Of a stretch of 64,000 bases of DNA, positions 1-12,320 are shown piece by piece; the first letter of the stretch is position 1, and each line of letters starts with the position of its first letter. The position numbers and the translations under genes were made by a program. The notes under the pieces were generated by a model. The model was not told the origin of the DNA. It made no database searches and saw nothing but the letters and a program-made list of their open reading frames with translations. Source of the stretch: Rattus norvegicus (taxonomy: Eukaryota; Chordata; Mammalia; Rodentia; Muridae); assembly GCF_036323735.1 (NCBI RefSeq), contig NC_086032.1:45935335-45999334 (forward strand), read 5' to 3'.

Positions 1-654
1 CAAGTGGTTGGTTACAGCATGCAGAGAAATCTCAGTATGGACACCAGCTGCCTGATGGCATTCATCGTCCTTCCATTGATAGAGGATAGGGTTTTGTTAA
101 TACATTTTGAAGATAATTATCTGACCACCAGGATGTTCGGCTGATTGCAAACATAAAGAATGAATCTGTGGAAGCTAAGATAGCCCAAAAAAACTGTAAC
201 TATGCTATCCATCTGCAACATCCCAAATTCTGCATAGTCACTGAAGTTTGTATCAGTGGGTTAGTCTATTCACACAGCTTTTTTCTACGTGTTTTTATTC
301 TACTAAAATGGAAAATGAAGACTATTCTTTGTTTCATTAGTTTATATTAGTTTTTTAAAATGTATTCATTTATGTGTTTCGACAAGACAGTGAAGATCAG
401 ATGGAACTGCTATAAGTTTACTGGACTGTGAGAATGACTAAAACTCTGCACAGATCTTTAGGATGAGGAGAGAGACATGTTATATTTCTTCAGGGTGATA
501 TTTGCAGAAGCTGCCAGATAAAGCTAGACAGTGAGCACAGATAGTTGACTTACTACAAACATTGGATCAGCTCTACTTGTCGATCTCATCACATTGCAAG
601 CTCAGATGGAACATCGATGGCTCCATACTCAGTGCCTGTTCCTCTTTGAGCAAT
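1..654. other. unassigned intergenic sequence
   Basis: No repeat family, conserved coding frame or RNA gene is recognisable. The longest frames are about 60 codons and look random. Base composition is AT-rich, like the other unassigned stretches of the window. Confidence 0.5.
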
Positions 655-697
655 TTCTTTCTTTCTTTCTTCCTTTCTTCCTTCCTTCCTTTCTTTC

Positions 698-760
<63 letters not shown>

Positions 761-847
761 GTCTTTCCTTCCACCTTTCTTTCTTTCTTTCCTTCCTTCC
801 TTCTTTGTTTTCTTCCTCCTTTCTTTCTTTGCTTGCTTTCATTCCTT
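655..847. repeat. (CTTT)n / (CCTT)n microsatellite
   Basis: Pyrimidine-rich tetranucleotide array, with a nearly pure CTTT core at about 697-760 and CCTT-variant flanks. It produces artefactual open frames on both strands (Phe-Leu-Ser on plus, Lys-Glu-Arg on minus) that should not be annotated as genes. The array is long enough to be length-polymorphic. Confidence 0.97.
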
Positions 848-857
848 CTTTCCTTTG

Positions 858-940
858 CTCCTCCTCCTCCTCCTCCTCCTCCTCCTCCTTCTCCCCCTCC
901 TCCTCCTCCTCCTCCTCCTCCTCCTTCTCCCCCTGCTCTT
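858..940. repeat. (TCC)n microsatellite
   Basis: Two runs of TCC/CCT triplets separated by a short TTCTCCCCC interruption that recurs at the end of the second run. This suggests the unit array plus its interruption was duplicated. It directly follows the CTTT array, making a compound polypyrimidine tract of almost 300 bp. Confidence 0.95.
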
Positions 941-947
941 TTTTCTC

Positions 948-2412
948 CTAAGTTTCTCAGTACTGAATACTTAAGGAAGTTGCCCTCTTAAAATTCTCCC
1001 TACATTTTGGTGACCTACTCTAGTCTGAAGGCTTTAAAGTTTTCCAAATGTGTCTGGTTTCTTCTATAAACCCTCTGACCTCCAGACCCATGCAAACTGT
1101 GCATCTTGAAACTGCACTTGAATGACTTAGGGACATCTTTCAGCATGGCAGTTCCAGAACTGACTGTATCACTTTTGCACAGTGACCTTCCTCTCACCGT
1201 CTTCCAAATTGATTTAAAAGTTGTTTTAGATACACTCAGTCTCTTGGATCTCATTGCATCCTTCCATGCACACAATTCACTAGCATTTACCACCATATAC
1301 ATAGATGTGCATCTCTTCCTCCTACTGAGATTTTCCTAAAGGGATACACCTATAATAATTTATATTACTAAAAATAATTTTGCTTGACAGTATTTTAAAT
1401 AAGAGTATTTGATTTTTGGGTCAAAACATATAACAGCTGCATTTTATAATATGGTTATTGCTAATGTGAGAGGACCTGTGTTCACACAGAAATCTAACAC
1501 ATCTCATGTATCCTGAAAGCAGCATTTTTATGTAAAATTCCATTAAGTATATTATTCAGAAACCTGTATATAATATCTTCTATAAATGATAATAAATATG
1601 TAAATCATTTGTGTATCAATAGATTGCACACATAAAATATCTTCTACCTTGAAATTCACTATGCTCAGAGCTTAAGAAAGGTTTTGATAATGCTTTGACA
1701 AATTAGGCGTTTTTCTTAAAATCTGGTGTTTCATAATGTGATTCACATAAAAATTTTTTATCACATTTTTAGAATTAATATTTTCTTGGGAGAGTTTGGA
1801 GATAATTTCTGACTCATATTTTCTGCAAAAAACAATGTTCTGAAGGGACTCACCATGGGCTAGATGGAGGAATGGCTACAGAGCTAATAAGTCTTCCCAC
1901 TGGAGTTCTGTTAGCCCCGATACAGACAGACTATATATTCCTACTGCTGAGACACAGTAGACTTTGGTGCAATCAACTAAGAGTTGTGGTTTCTGTTTCA
2001 CATAAATGGGGATTAATAACAGCTACTGGGGATGCATTAGTTCTGACTGACTACAGCAGCTCAGCTAAACATAGAATTTTCTCAGATTTTCCAAGATACA
2101 GTTTCTAAAAGCATATGCAAGTTACTGCTGGCCATGCCAGTCCAGTCCAGGAATAGCATATTTATTATAAGTGTTTATAACTTTTGCATTCAGAAATATG
2201 ATACCTGCCTTTTGTTTATTTTAGGGTTGGTCATGTGAAACACCTGGGTGCCATAGAGCATGACATTATGTTCTCTGGTGTCAGTTTTTTGGCATCTCCC
2301 AAATTCATGTTGAGTATTTACTCCCAGATAAACAAAATGTTGAAGTGCGACACTGAAGCCATGAGGGCTTCAGTCTCACAAATGGGATTATATACCCATA
2401 TAAATTTGATAT
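948..2412. other. unassigned intergenic sequence
   Basis: No element recognised. A 78-codon frame starts at 1872 and ends at 2108, but it has no recognised domain, no second supporting feature and AT-rich surroundings. I do not call it a gene. Old diverged repeats may be hidden here. Confidence 0.4.
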
Positions 2413-2561
2413 GGGGGCCCAAAATGGCTCAATTGCTAAGTACACTGAATATTCCTCTAGAGGACCAATTTCAATTCCTACCATCAACATGCAACAGTTT
2501 GTGACTGTAGTTCCAGTGAATCAGATGTGGTGCACACATACATGCAAAGTCGTACATACTT
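2413..2561 (+). mobile_element. B2 SINE, diverged
   Basis: The left part follows the tRNA-like B2 head (GGCTC at 2426, then AGAGGACC at about 2460), continues through the CAATTC...CA and GTGACTGTAGTTCCAG motifs, and ends with the TGGTGCACACATACATGC stretch typical of the B2 right half. It is shortened inside the right half and many positions have changed, so it is an old copy. It is not a functional Pol III gene as far as can be seen. Confidence 0.75.
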
Positions 2562-4047
2562 TTAACAACTTCAGCCCCCAGACTTGGTTCTCACAGCTGC
2601 TATAATTAAAGACTCTCTTTCTAGCCACTGTCATCCTGACTCAAGCTGCTGTCCTTCTGGGTTCCTGCTTTGGTTTTACACAGACTCAAATTCTATTGTT
2701 TTACTTTTATTTTTGACTTTTCTCTGATGGTGGTAGTCTGTATTGCTGAGCTTTACTGACCTACATAGAAATCTTTTTTTCCCCATCTTTGAATCTAAGC
2801 AACAAATTACTATGATTTCAGGCACTCCGACAAATTTCTTTACCATTTCTTTTTGTTAAGGAGAAAAAGTCCTCAAGATTACTAACCAAGATCTTGTTTT
2901 CTGTTTTTTTTTGTTTTGTTTTGTTTTGTCTTTTTCAGAATATTCATCAGGATGCCTTTTATTCTAAAGTACAGTGAGAGAAAGCCGAGTTCACCCAACA
3001 AATGAAGAGTAACTGCAGATTTCCATATTAACAATCCATTTTATGATTACTTTGTACATTCTTGCCCTTATCAAATGTGGTAGAAGAGATCTATAACAAG
3101 TGAGCCTGTTGAACCAGCCACTGGATGCACATTTTTGCCCTTGACGGTTGATTGAGTACTTGAATATTCACAATAGACTACAGAAGCTTAGAGAAATTGC
3201 TAATGTGGATGGCAAGAAACTAGGTCTTTTAGGGCAAGGGATATTGTGAAAACAGCAAGTTTTCCGAGTTCACCTTGTGCTTTTTATGCTCCAGCCTCTT
3301 TAAGTACTGAGACTATAGATCCACAAAGCTTTGACATTGAATTTGGATGAATCCAATAGCATTCTAGAGGCAGAATTTGGTGCTCTTCAGCTAATAGTCC
3401 TAGTCTCAGAAATCCTCCTCAACAATACTGGTCACAGAACTGATTAAAAATAAAACCTGTCTAAAATCTGAATTCTAGACCTTGCTGAATTCATTAACCT
3501 GATTTAATTACAAGGTTATTTGCCAGAATATCAGTAAGTGCTTATGTTATAGTTCATACAACCTTGATTTTATTGTGTCTAACAAGTGGTTTTGAGGATA
3601 AGGAGTACTTTCTTTAAAATCTTTGAGACTTGTCACTACCTATCAAAACTAACATAAGCAATCTCTAAATAACCTGACTCAAAAAAAATCTCAGTGATTT
3701 ATGTTGGTATGCAACACCTTATTTCTATGCTCCATATATAAACCAGCAAATTTTAAATTGGTGTATTGCTAGTAGTCCATTATCAATTTATCATCACATT
3801 TTGTGTGTATGTGGGTAGGAGGGAGGAGGTAGAATATTTTCACAGGAATACTTTAAAAGTTTCTAATTTATGAGAAGATTCTGAATATTCTGAAATATAT
3901 TGCAATTCTTAAAATTTCAAGCTCACTTTAAAAAATAAGAAATTGTGCATGAAGTGTATGTGTGGCATACAATGAGATGCTGGTAAACTTTCTTTAATCA
4001 AATTTTCTATTTGGAAATGATTAAATACTCACATGGTGTTACAAGGA

Positions 4048-4048
<1 letters not shown>
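2562..4048. other. unassigned intergenic sequence
   Basis: No gene or clear repeat. It includes a short (TTTTG)n tract near 2903-2930. Several AT-rich stretches could be decayed repeats, but I cannot assign them. Confidence 0.4.

Positions 4049-4049
<1 letters not shown>

Positions 4050-4097
<48 letters not shown>
4050..4097. repeat. (GA)n microsatellite
   Basis: About 24 uninterrupted AG dinucleotides. Confidence 0.97.
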
Positions 4098-4099
<2 letters not shown>

Positions 4100-4379
4100 C
4101 TGTTTTAACACATATAGTTTCCTCTAAGTACAAAAAATTGAAAGACTGTGGGTTGATAGGGCACACTGACAGTGACCTCAGTATAGTAAATGTACAGGAA
4201 AGCCTGATCTATACACTGCTTTCCAGCTGTTCTTCTATAGCCCCACTCATCGTTCAGTCCATGTGTATCCCTTATCCATCCTTCATCCCCCAAATTTGCA
4301 AATACGCCTGCCATTCCCAAGGATTTAATTTCAGCAAGTTGTTTATAAATAGAACCGTGATAATGGTCTTTGGGTGTTG

Positions 4380-4990
4380 ACTTTTAAAAATAAACATAAT
4401 ACTCTCCAGATTTATCCAAGTTCGGTCTTGTGTCAATTAATTTCTCTGTTCAGTAGTGTTCTGTATGTATACATTACATTTTGGTAAATGTTATATCTGC
4501 TGAGGGACATCTGAATTTCTTCCTGATTTGACTAGTACGTGTAAAGCTGTTGTGTGTATTTTTCCATGAATTTTTGCATAGATATAAAATTTTATTTCTC
4601 TTAGATTAAAAATGCAAGACTGTGATTATGAAGTCCTATAATAGCTGTCTGTTTTTTAAGAAGCTGCCAAACTGCTCTCTAGGGTATCTGTGCCATGTAT
4701 GTTCCCTCCAGAAGTGTGTGAGTAAAGTGGTTCACTACATCCCTCCCAGTGTGTGTAATTTATCTCAGTTTAGCTAATGTGGTATATTTAAATTTAATGA
4801 CTTATTAACAATGCCAAACACTTTTCCTTTGCTTACTTTTTACCCAGTTTAGGGAAATGTTATCCATTTTATAATTGCATTATTTTATTTGTAGTTTTGA
4901 GAGTAGTAAGTCCTTTATATATCTACATATTTATTGCTAATTTGCAAATTTTATTATCTCAGACTGTATTTTCTACTCACATATTCTTTT
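4380..4990 (-). mobile_element. ancient L1 (L1M-like) 3' ORF2 fragment
   Basis: Read on the minus strand, the stretch keeps the order of marks found in old mammalian L1 ORF2 3' ends. On the plus strand these appear as AAGCTGCCAAACTGCTCTC near 4661, a Pro-type TGTTCCCTCCAGAAGTGTG block near 4699, and the TCCTTTATATATCTACATAT block near 4912. It is heavily diverged, with no open frame, and much older than the rat L1 copies elsewhere in the window. Confidence 0.7.
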
Positions 4991-4992
4991 AA

Positions 4993-5021
4993 CGTGTGTG
5001 TGTGTATGTGTGTGTGTGTAT
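4993..5021. repeat. (TG)n short microsatellite
   Basis: TG dinucleotides broken by two TA steps. It sits at the 5' edge of the old L1 remnant. Confidence 0.85.
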
Positions 5022-5395
5022 GATGCAGTAGTAAACTGATTGCCTAATATATAACTAAGATCAATCCTTATCACTACTAATGTTGAAAGTCCCCCCCCAA
5101 ATATATCTACATTTGTTTAAAAGAATTTCCCTATGTAAGTAAGATGTAGTCCAAGATATTTTACATCTTTAAACCTTTCCGAGTTTGACTAAGTTATGTT
5201 TTGGCAGGGGTTTCCTGGAATATCTCATGGTTTACTTATCTCATTGTGTTAGAAACATTATTCACAAACTTGATATAATTTTGTTACTATATTTCTTCTT
5301 TCTCTTCCCCCAGCCAAAACTCTGGTGACAAATATTTAAACATGTTTTTCTATGTGTTCCTAAAACTTTCTTTAAAAAACCTTTTTATTGGTTCT

Positions 5396-5753
5396 TGTGG
5401 TGATGTGAATAAAAATGTCCCCTACAGGTCCATAGAAAGTGGCTCTATTAGGACGGGAGGCCTTGTTAAATTAGGTGTGGTTTTGTTGGGGGAAATGTAC
5501 CTCTAGAAGGGTGGGTTTGAGGTCTCAGACGCTCAAAACTGCAGAAGCTTATAGAGCCTTTCTGCTTCCTTAGGCTAATGAAATAGAAGTCTTAGCTCCT
5601 TCTTCAATCCCATGTTGGCCTGCGTTCTGCCATGCTTACCACCATGATGGTAATGGACTAAACTTCTGAAACTATAAATCAGGCCTAATTACATTTCCTT
5701 TATAAGATTTGCCATGGTTATATTGACTGTTCACAGCAGTAAAAACCCTATTA
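5396..5753 (+). mobile_element. solo MT-type ERVL-MaLR LTR
   Basis: It begins TGTGGTGATGTGAATAAAAA and carries the MT landmarks in order: AGGTGTGGTTTTGTTGG near 5475, a GAGGTCTC block, GCCATGCTTACCACCATGATG near 5630, ATGGACTAAACTTCTGAAAC near 5652, and the CTGTTCACAGCAGTAAAAACCCTA end. No internal region follows, so it is a solo LTR. Subfamily is uncertain. MT LTRs are known as oocyte and early-embryo promoters in rodents, but nothing here shows activity. Confidence 0.8.
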
Positions 5754-5761
5754 ATGTCAGA

Positions 5762-5977
5762 TTTATTAATTTTATTTTATGCCTGAATGTATTCTCACAG
5801 TTATATATGTGTACCACTCACATGCTTGGTGCCAGTGAAGAACAGAAAAAGGTATCTGATTCCCTGGGACTGGAGTTACAGAGAGTTGTGAACAATAATT
5901 TTGGTCCTGAGACTCAAACCTGGGTTGTGAACAAGGGTAGGAATTGTTCTTAAACCATGAGTGATCTCTTTTGGCCC
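5762..5977 (-). mobile_element. B2 SINE, antisense
   Basis: On the plus strand the reverse-complement B2 marks appear in order: a T-rich (tail) start, TGGTGCC, ATCTGATTCCCTGGGACTGG near 5852, GAGAGTTGTGAAC, AACCTGGG, and GTTCTTAAACCATGAGTGATCT near 5945 (the tRNA-like head). It lies immediately downstream of the MT LTR. Diverged, full-length or nearly so. Confidence 0.8.
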
Positions 5978-6837
5978 GAAAGAGTATTTGATATATTTCT
6001 CCAAACTCCTGTCTTCTTCTTTTTCGTGTTTGATGATTTCTGTTGCTGTGCCTTCATATATCTTCCTTTCTCACTTAGATCTATTTACAATTTCATCTGT
6101 TGTGGACATTTTTTTCTCCATCTTTATTAAATTGGGTATTTCTTATTTACATTTCAATTGTTATTCCCTTTCCTGGTTTCCAGGCCAATATCTCCCTAAC
6201 CCCTCCCCCTCCCTTTCTATATGGGTGGTCCCCTCCCCATCCTCCCCCCATTACTGCCCTCACCCCAACAATCCCATTCACTGGGGTTTAATCTTGGCAG
6301 GACCAAAGGCTTCCCATTCCACTGGTGCCCTTACTACGCTATTAATTGCTACCTATGCAGTTGAAGCCTAGGGTCAGACCATGTATAGCCTTTGTGTAGT
6401 GGCTTAGTCCGTGGAAGCTATGGTTGTTTGGAATTGCTGCTCATATGGGGTCTCAAGCCCCTTCAAGATCTTTTAGTCCTTTCTCTGATTCCTTCAACAG
6501 TGTTCCAGTTCTCAGTTCAGTGGTTTGCCGCTGGCATTCGCCTATGTATTTACCACATTCTGGCTGTCTCACAGGAGAGATATATATCTGGTTCCTGTCA
6601 GCCTGCACTTCTTTGCTTCATCCATCTTATCTAGTTTGGTGGCTGTATATGTATGGACCACATATGAAACAGGCTTTGAATGGGTGTTCCTTCAGCCTCT
6701 GTTCTAAACTTTGCCTCCCTATTCCCTCCCAAGGGTATTATTGTTTCGCTCTTAAAGAAGGAGTGAAGCATTCACATTTTGGTCATGCTTCTTGAGTTTC
6801 ATGTGTTCTGTGCATTAGGACAATTCGAGCACTTGTG

Positions 6838-9800
6838 CTAACAACGACTTATCAATGAGTGCATACCATGTGTGTTTTTCTGTTATTGGGTTACCTCTCA
6901 CAGGATGACAATTTCCTGTTAAATTCATTTGCCTATGAATTTCATAAAGTCATTGTTTTTGATAGCTGAGTAATATTCCATTGTGTAGCTGAACCACATT
7001 TTCTGTATTCATTCCTCTGTTGAAGGGCATCAGGGTTCTTTCCAGCTTATGGCTATTATAAATAAGGCTGCGATGAACATTGTGGAACATGTGGTTTTGT
7101 TATTCATTGGAGAATCTTTTGGGTATATGTCCAAGAGAGGTATAGCTGGGTATGATTTCCAGACTGATTTCCAGAATGGTTGTACCAGTCTGCAATCACA
7201 CCAAGAATGTAGGAGTGTTCCTCTTTCTCCACATCCTCACTAGCATCTGCTGTCACTTGAGTTTTTGATCTTAGCCATTCTCACTGGTGTGAGGTGGAAT
7301 CTCAGGGATGATTTGATTTGCACTTCTCTTATGAATAAAGATGTTGAACATTTCTTTAGGTGCTTCTCAGCCAATCAGCATTCCTCAGCTGTGAATTCTT
7401 TGTTTAGCTCTGAACCACATTTTTAATGGGGTTATTTGCCTCCCTGCCCTCTAACTTCTTGAGTTCTTTGTATATTTTGGATATAAACCCTCTATCAGAT
7501 GTAGAATTAGTAAAGATCTTTTCCTAATCTGTAGATTGCCATTTTGTCCTAACAACAGTCTCCTTTCCTTACAAAAGCTTTGTAGTTTTATGAGATCCCA
7601 TTTGTTGATTCTTGATCTTAGAAAATAAGCCATTGGTGTTTTGTTCAGGAAATGTTCTCCAGTGCTCATGTGTTCGAGATGCTTCCCCACTTTTTCTTCT
7701 ATTAGTTTGAGTGTATCTGGTTTGATGTGGAGGTTCTTGATCCACTTGGACTTAAGCTTTTTACAGGGTGATAAGCATGGATCGATCTGCATTCTTCTAC
7801 ATGGTGACTTCCAGTTGAACTAGCACCATTTCTTGAAAATGCTATCTTTTTTCCATTGGATGGTTTTGGCTCCTTTGTCAAAAATCAAGTGACCATAGGT
7901 GTGTGGGTTCATTTCTGGGTCTTCAATTCAATTCCATTGCTCTATCTGCCTCTCTCTGTACCAAGACCATGCAGTTTTTATTGCTATTACTCTGTAATAC
8001 TACTTGAGTTCAGGGATAATGATTCCCTGGGAAGTCCTTTTATTGTTTAGGATAGTTTTAGCTATCCTGGGTTGTCTGTCATTCCAGTTGAATTTGCAAA
8101 TTGTTCTGTCTAACTCGATGAAGAATTGGACTGGAATTTTGGTGGGGTTGCATTGAATCTGTAGATAGTTTTTGGTAAAAAGGCCATTTTTTACTATATT
8201 GATCCTGCCAATACATGAGCATGGGAGATCTTTCCATCTTTTGAGATTGAGATCTTCTTCAATTTCTTTCTTCAGAGGCTTGAAGTTATTATCATACAGA
8301 TCTTTCACTTGTTGGGTTAAAGTCACATCGAGGTATTTTACATTATTTGGGATTATTCCCTTATTTCTTTCTCAGCTTGTTTCTCTTTTGTGTAGAGGAA
8401 GACTACTGATATATTTGAGTTAATTTTATACCCAGGCACTTTGCTGAAGGTATATTTCAGGTTTAGTAGTTCTCTGGCGAAACTTTTGGGATCACTTAAA
8501 TATACTATCATATCATCTGTAAATGATGATATGATTTACAATATGTACCCCTCTTCCTTTACAATATGTATCCCTTTGATCTCCTTTTGTTGTCTGATTA
8601 CTCTGGCTATGACTTCAAGAACTATATTAAATAAGTAGGGAGAGAATAGGAAGCCTTGTCTAGTCCCTGATTTTAGTGGGATTGCTTCAAGTTTCTCTCC
8701 ATTTGTTTAATATTAGCTACTGGTTTGGTGTATATGGCTTTTACTATGTTTAAGTATGGGCCTTGAATTCCTGTTCTTTCCAGGACTTTTATCACGAAGG
8801 TGTGTTAAATTTTGTCAAATGATTTCTTAGCATCTAATGAAATTATTATGTGGTTTTTATCTCCTAGTTTATTTATATAATGGATTACGTTGATGATTTA
8901 CCATATATTAAACCATCCCTGCATATCTGGGATAAAGCCTACTTGATCATGATGGATGATTGTTTTGATGTACTCTTCTTGGATTTGGTTTGCAAGAATT
9001 TTATTGAGTATTTTTGCGTCGATATTCATAAGGGAAATTGGTCTGAAGTTCTCTTTCTTTGTTAGGTCGTTGTGTGATTTAGGTATAAGAGTATTTGTGG
9101 CTTCATAGAAGGAGTTCGGTGGCATTCCATTGTTTTCAATTTTGTGGAATAGTTTGAATAGTATTGGTATGAGATTATGTATGAAGGTATGATAGAATTC
9201 TGCACTGAGCCCATCTGGACCTGGGCTTTTCATTGTCGGGAGACTTTTAATGACTGCTTCTATATCTTTAGGAGTAATGGGGTTGTTTAAATGATTTGTC
9301 TGTTCCTGATTTAACTTGGGTACCTAGTATCTGTCTAGGAAGTTGTCCATTTCCTCCAGATTTTCAAGTTTTGTTGAATATAGACTTTTGTAGTACGATC
9401 TGATGATTTTTTGAATTTCCTCTGATTCTGCTGTTATGTCTCCCTTTTCATTTCTGATTTTGTTAATTTGGACACACTCTCTCTGTCCTCTGGTTAGTGT
9501 GGCTAAGGGATTATCTATCTTGTTGATTTTTTTCAAAGAACCACCTTTGGTTATGTTGATTCTTTGTATAATCTTTTTTGTTTCTACTGGGTTGATTTCA
9601 GCTTTGAGTTTGATTATTTCCTGCCTTCTACTCCTCCTGAGTGTACATGCTTCTTTTTGTTCTAGACCTTTTTGGTGTGCTGTCAGGCTGTTGATATATG
9701 CTGTCTCCTATTTCTTTCTGCAGGCACTCAGAGTTATGAGTTTTGCTCTTAGCACAGCTTTCACTCTGTCCCATAAGTTTGGGTATGTTGTACCGTCATT

Positions 9801-10618
9801 TTCATTAAATTCTAAGAAGACTTTAATTTTTTTCTTTATTTTTTCCTTGACCAGGTTATCATAGAGTAGTGCATGGTTCATTTTCCATGTATATGTGGAC
9901 ATTTTTCCTTATTGTTATTGAAGACTAGCTTTAGCCTGTGGTGGTCTGATAGGATGCATGAGATTATTTCTATCTTTAGGTATGTGTTGAAGCCTGTTTT
10001 ATGACCGATTATGTGGTCAGTTTTTTAGAAAGTACCATGAGTTGGTGAGAATAAGATAAACCCTTTAGTTTTAGGATAGTATGTTCTATAAATATCTCTT
10101 AAGTCCATACAGTTCATGACTTCTCTTAATCTGTCTATGTCTCTGTTTAATTTCTGTTTCCATGATCTGTCCATTGATGACAGTGGGGTATGGAAATATC
10201 CTACTATTATTGTGTGAGGTGCAATGTGTGCTTTGAACTTTAGTAAGGTTTCTTTTATGTATATAGGTTCCCTTGTATTTAGAGCACAGATATTTAGGAT
10301 TGAGAGTTCATCTTGGTGGATTTTTCCTTTGATGAATATGAAGTGTCCTTCTTTTTCTTTTTTGATGACTTTTGGTTGAAAATTGATTTTATTCGATATT
10401 AGAATGGCTACTCCAGCTTGCTTCTTCAGACCATTTGCTTGGAAAGTTGTTTTCCAGCGTTTTACTCTGAAGTAATGTCAGTTTCCTGTAGGCAGCAATA
10501 TGTTGGATCCTCATTGCATATCCAATTTGTTAATCTGTGTCTTTTTATTGGGGAATTTAGTCCACTGATGTTTAGTGATATTAAGGATTAGCGATTGTTG
10601 CTTCCTGTTATATTTGTA
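6838..10618 (-). pseudogene. L1 ORF2 relic (endonuclease-reverse transcriptase)
   Basis: ORF2p nicks target DNA and reverse-transcribes L1 RNA. Recognisable blocks survive in several frames: endonuclease sequence at about 9900-10600, the Z/RT region at 8000-9530 and the C-terminal part at 7050-7790. The catalytic box normally read Phe-Ala-Asp-Asp is at 8513-8524, where the triplets give Phe-Thr-Asp-Asp. The start codon has been lost (about 10618), and stops and frameshifts occur throughout; the largest open piece is about 110 codons. The relic ends with a TAG at 6838-6840. Confidence 0.9.
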
Positions 10619-10677
10619 TTAGGAGGTGAGATTATTTGTGTATGCTTGTCTTCTTTTCGTTTTGTTGCAAAACGATA

Positions 10678-11752
10678 AGTTTCTTGCTTTTTCTATGGTG
10701 TAGCTTGTCTTCTTGTGCTAGACTTTACTGTTTATTTTCCTTTGTAGGGTTGGATTTGTAAAAAGATATTGTGTAAATTTGGTTTTGTGATGGAATATCT
10801 TGGTTTCTCCATTCATGTTAATTGATAGTATTGCTGGATACATTAACCTGGTCTGGCATTTTTGTTCTCTTAGGGTCTGTATGACATCTGTCCAGCTTCT
10901 TCTGGTTTTCATAGTCTCTGGTGAGATGTAATTGTGATAGGTCTGCTTTTATATGTTACTTGACCTTTTTCCCTTACTGCTTTTAAATTTTTTTCTTTGT
11001 ATTGTGCATTTGATGTTTTAACTGTTATGTGACGGGAGGAGTTTCATTTCTCGTCCAATCTATTTGGAGTTCTGTAGGCTTCTTGTATGTTTATGGGCAT
11101 CTCTTTCTTTAGGTTAGGGAAATTTTCTTCTATGATTTTGTTGAAGATATTTACTGGTCCTTTGAGTTCGATGTCTTAATTCTCTTATATACCTATTATT
11201 CTTATGTTTGATCTTCTCATTGAATCCTGGATTTCCTGTATGTTTTGGGTCAGTAGCTTTTTCAGTTTTACAATATCCTTGACAGTTGTGATGATGATTT
11301 CTATGGAATCTTCTTCTCCTGAGTTTCTCTCTTCTATCTATTGTATTCCGTTGGTAATGCTTGTATGTATGGTTCCTTGTCTTGTCCTTTCGTTTTCTAT
11401 ATCCAGGGTTGTCTCCCTTTGTGCTTTCTTTATTGCTTCTATTTCCATTTTTAATTCACTCACCTGTTTGATTGTGTTTTCCTGTAATTCTTTTAAGGAT
11501 TTTTGTGTTTCCTCTCTATAGGCTTCTACTTGTTCATTTGTGTTTCCTTGCATTTCTTTAAGGGAATACTTTATGTCTTTCTTGAAGTACTCCATCATCA
11601 TGATCAAATGTGATTTTAAATCTAGATCTTGCTTTTCTGGTGTGTTTGGATATTCAGTGTTTGCTTTGGTGTGAGAATTGGGCTCTGATGATGCCATGTA
11701 GTCTTGTACTTGTTGTTCTGTTGCTTGTGTTCCTATGCTTTCCTATCCCCAT
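10678..11752 (-). pseudogene. L1 ORF1 relic (RNA-binding protein)
   Basis: ORF1p is the trimeric coiled-coil RNA chaperone of L1. The original ATG is retained at 11750-11752, but the reading frame is broken soon after. The main surviving frame (11338-11697) covers the N-terminus and coiled coil, starting Met-Ala-Ser-Ser-Glu-Pro-Asn-Ser. A second piece (10718-10912) covers the C-terminal domain, with Ser-Trp-Thr-Asp-Val-Ile-Gln-Thr-Leu. The normal stop after Glu-Ala-Arg-Asn is mutated. Confidence 0.88.
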
Positions 11753-12303
11753 CAGGTTGTCTCTGGTGTTACCTTATTCTGTTATTTCTATATTGTTATG
11801 GCTATATCGTCCTATACGACTGTGTGTCAGGAGTGCAGTAGACCTTTTTTTCTGTGTTCTTTCAGCCAGTTATGGGAACAGAGTGTTCTGCTTTCAGGTG
11901 TGTAGTCATTCCTATATACTGGTCTTCATCTGTTCCTGTGGGCATTTGTCCTGAGTCCACCAGGCAAGTCACTCGGAGCAGAAAAGTTGGTCTCACCTCT
12001 GGTCTCAGGCCTGGATTTACTCCTCGGGGCTAGGTTTCAGCTCTCCATGAGGGCAGCAACCAGAAGGACCTGCCCTGCCTTCTCCCGGGCCCCTGTGCAC
12101 AGGGGCCCCAAATGGCACTATGCATTTTCCTCTACAATTAGAAATGTGGGCAGAGAGTAGTCTCCTGTGGCTTCCCAGGCATGTCTGCCCCTCTGAAGAT
12201 CTAGCTCTCCCTCCCACGAGATTTGGGTGCAGGCAGCTGTTTGACCGAGTCCCTTTAGATCTGGGCACAGTTTGGTCCACAGGCTCCTGCAGCTTTAGCT
12301 GTG
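11753..12303 (-). promoter_or_regulatory. L1 #1 5'UTR, partial monomer
   Basis: GC-richer sequence matching the reverse complement of the 5'UTR monomers at 32309 and 41692. Examples are TTCCCAGGCATGTCTGCCCC at 12172 and the CTGTGCACAGGGGCCCCAAA block near 12092. In rodent L1s such monomers carry the Pol II promoter. Only about one monomer is left here. Confidence 0.8.
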
Positions 12304-12320
12304 TCTGTTGTGGGCCTTTT

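Larger units (their letters stand above)
6108..12303 (-). mobile_element. rat L1 #1, nearly full length, decayed
   Basis: The 3' end (poly-T on plus, then the reversed AATAAA and rat 3'UTR) is at 6108. The element runs through ORF2, ORF1 and a partial 5'UTR monomer to 12303. The flanks share TCTGTTGTGG (6096-6105 and 12304-12313), extending to 17 bp with two mismatches; I read this as the TSD. At 6.2 kb it is close to full length, but it has one partial monomer and many stops and frameshifts in both ORFs, so it is dead. It looks older than the copy at 41692. Confidence 0.93.

Noticed and set aside
562..974. Open frames of 89-129 codons rich in Phe/Leu/Ser or Lys/Glu/Arg
   Set aside because: Translations of the CTTT/TCC microsatellites on either strand; no coding meaning.
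1872..2108. 78-codon frame as a small host gene
   Set aside because: No domain, homolog or signal I can recognise; length is expected by chance in 64 kb.
5961..6795. 136- and 123-codon plus-strand frames
   Set aside because: They read the antisense strand of the L1 #1 3'UTR and 3' ORF2; the same frames recur antisense to every L1 copy (e.g. 38435-38752, 48047-48328) because the sequence recurs.
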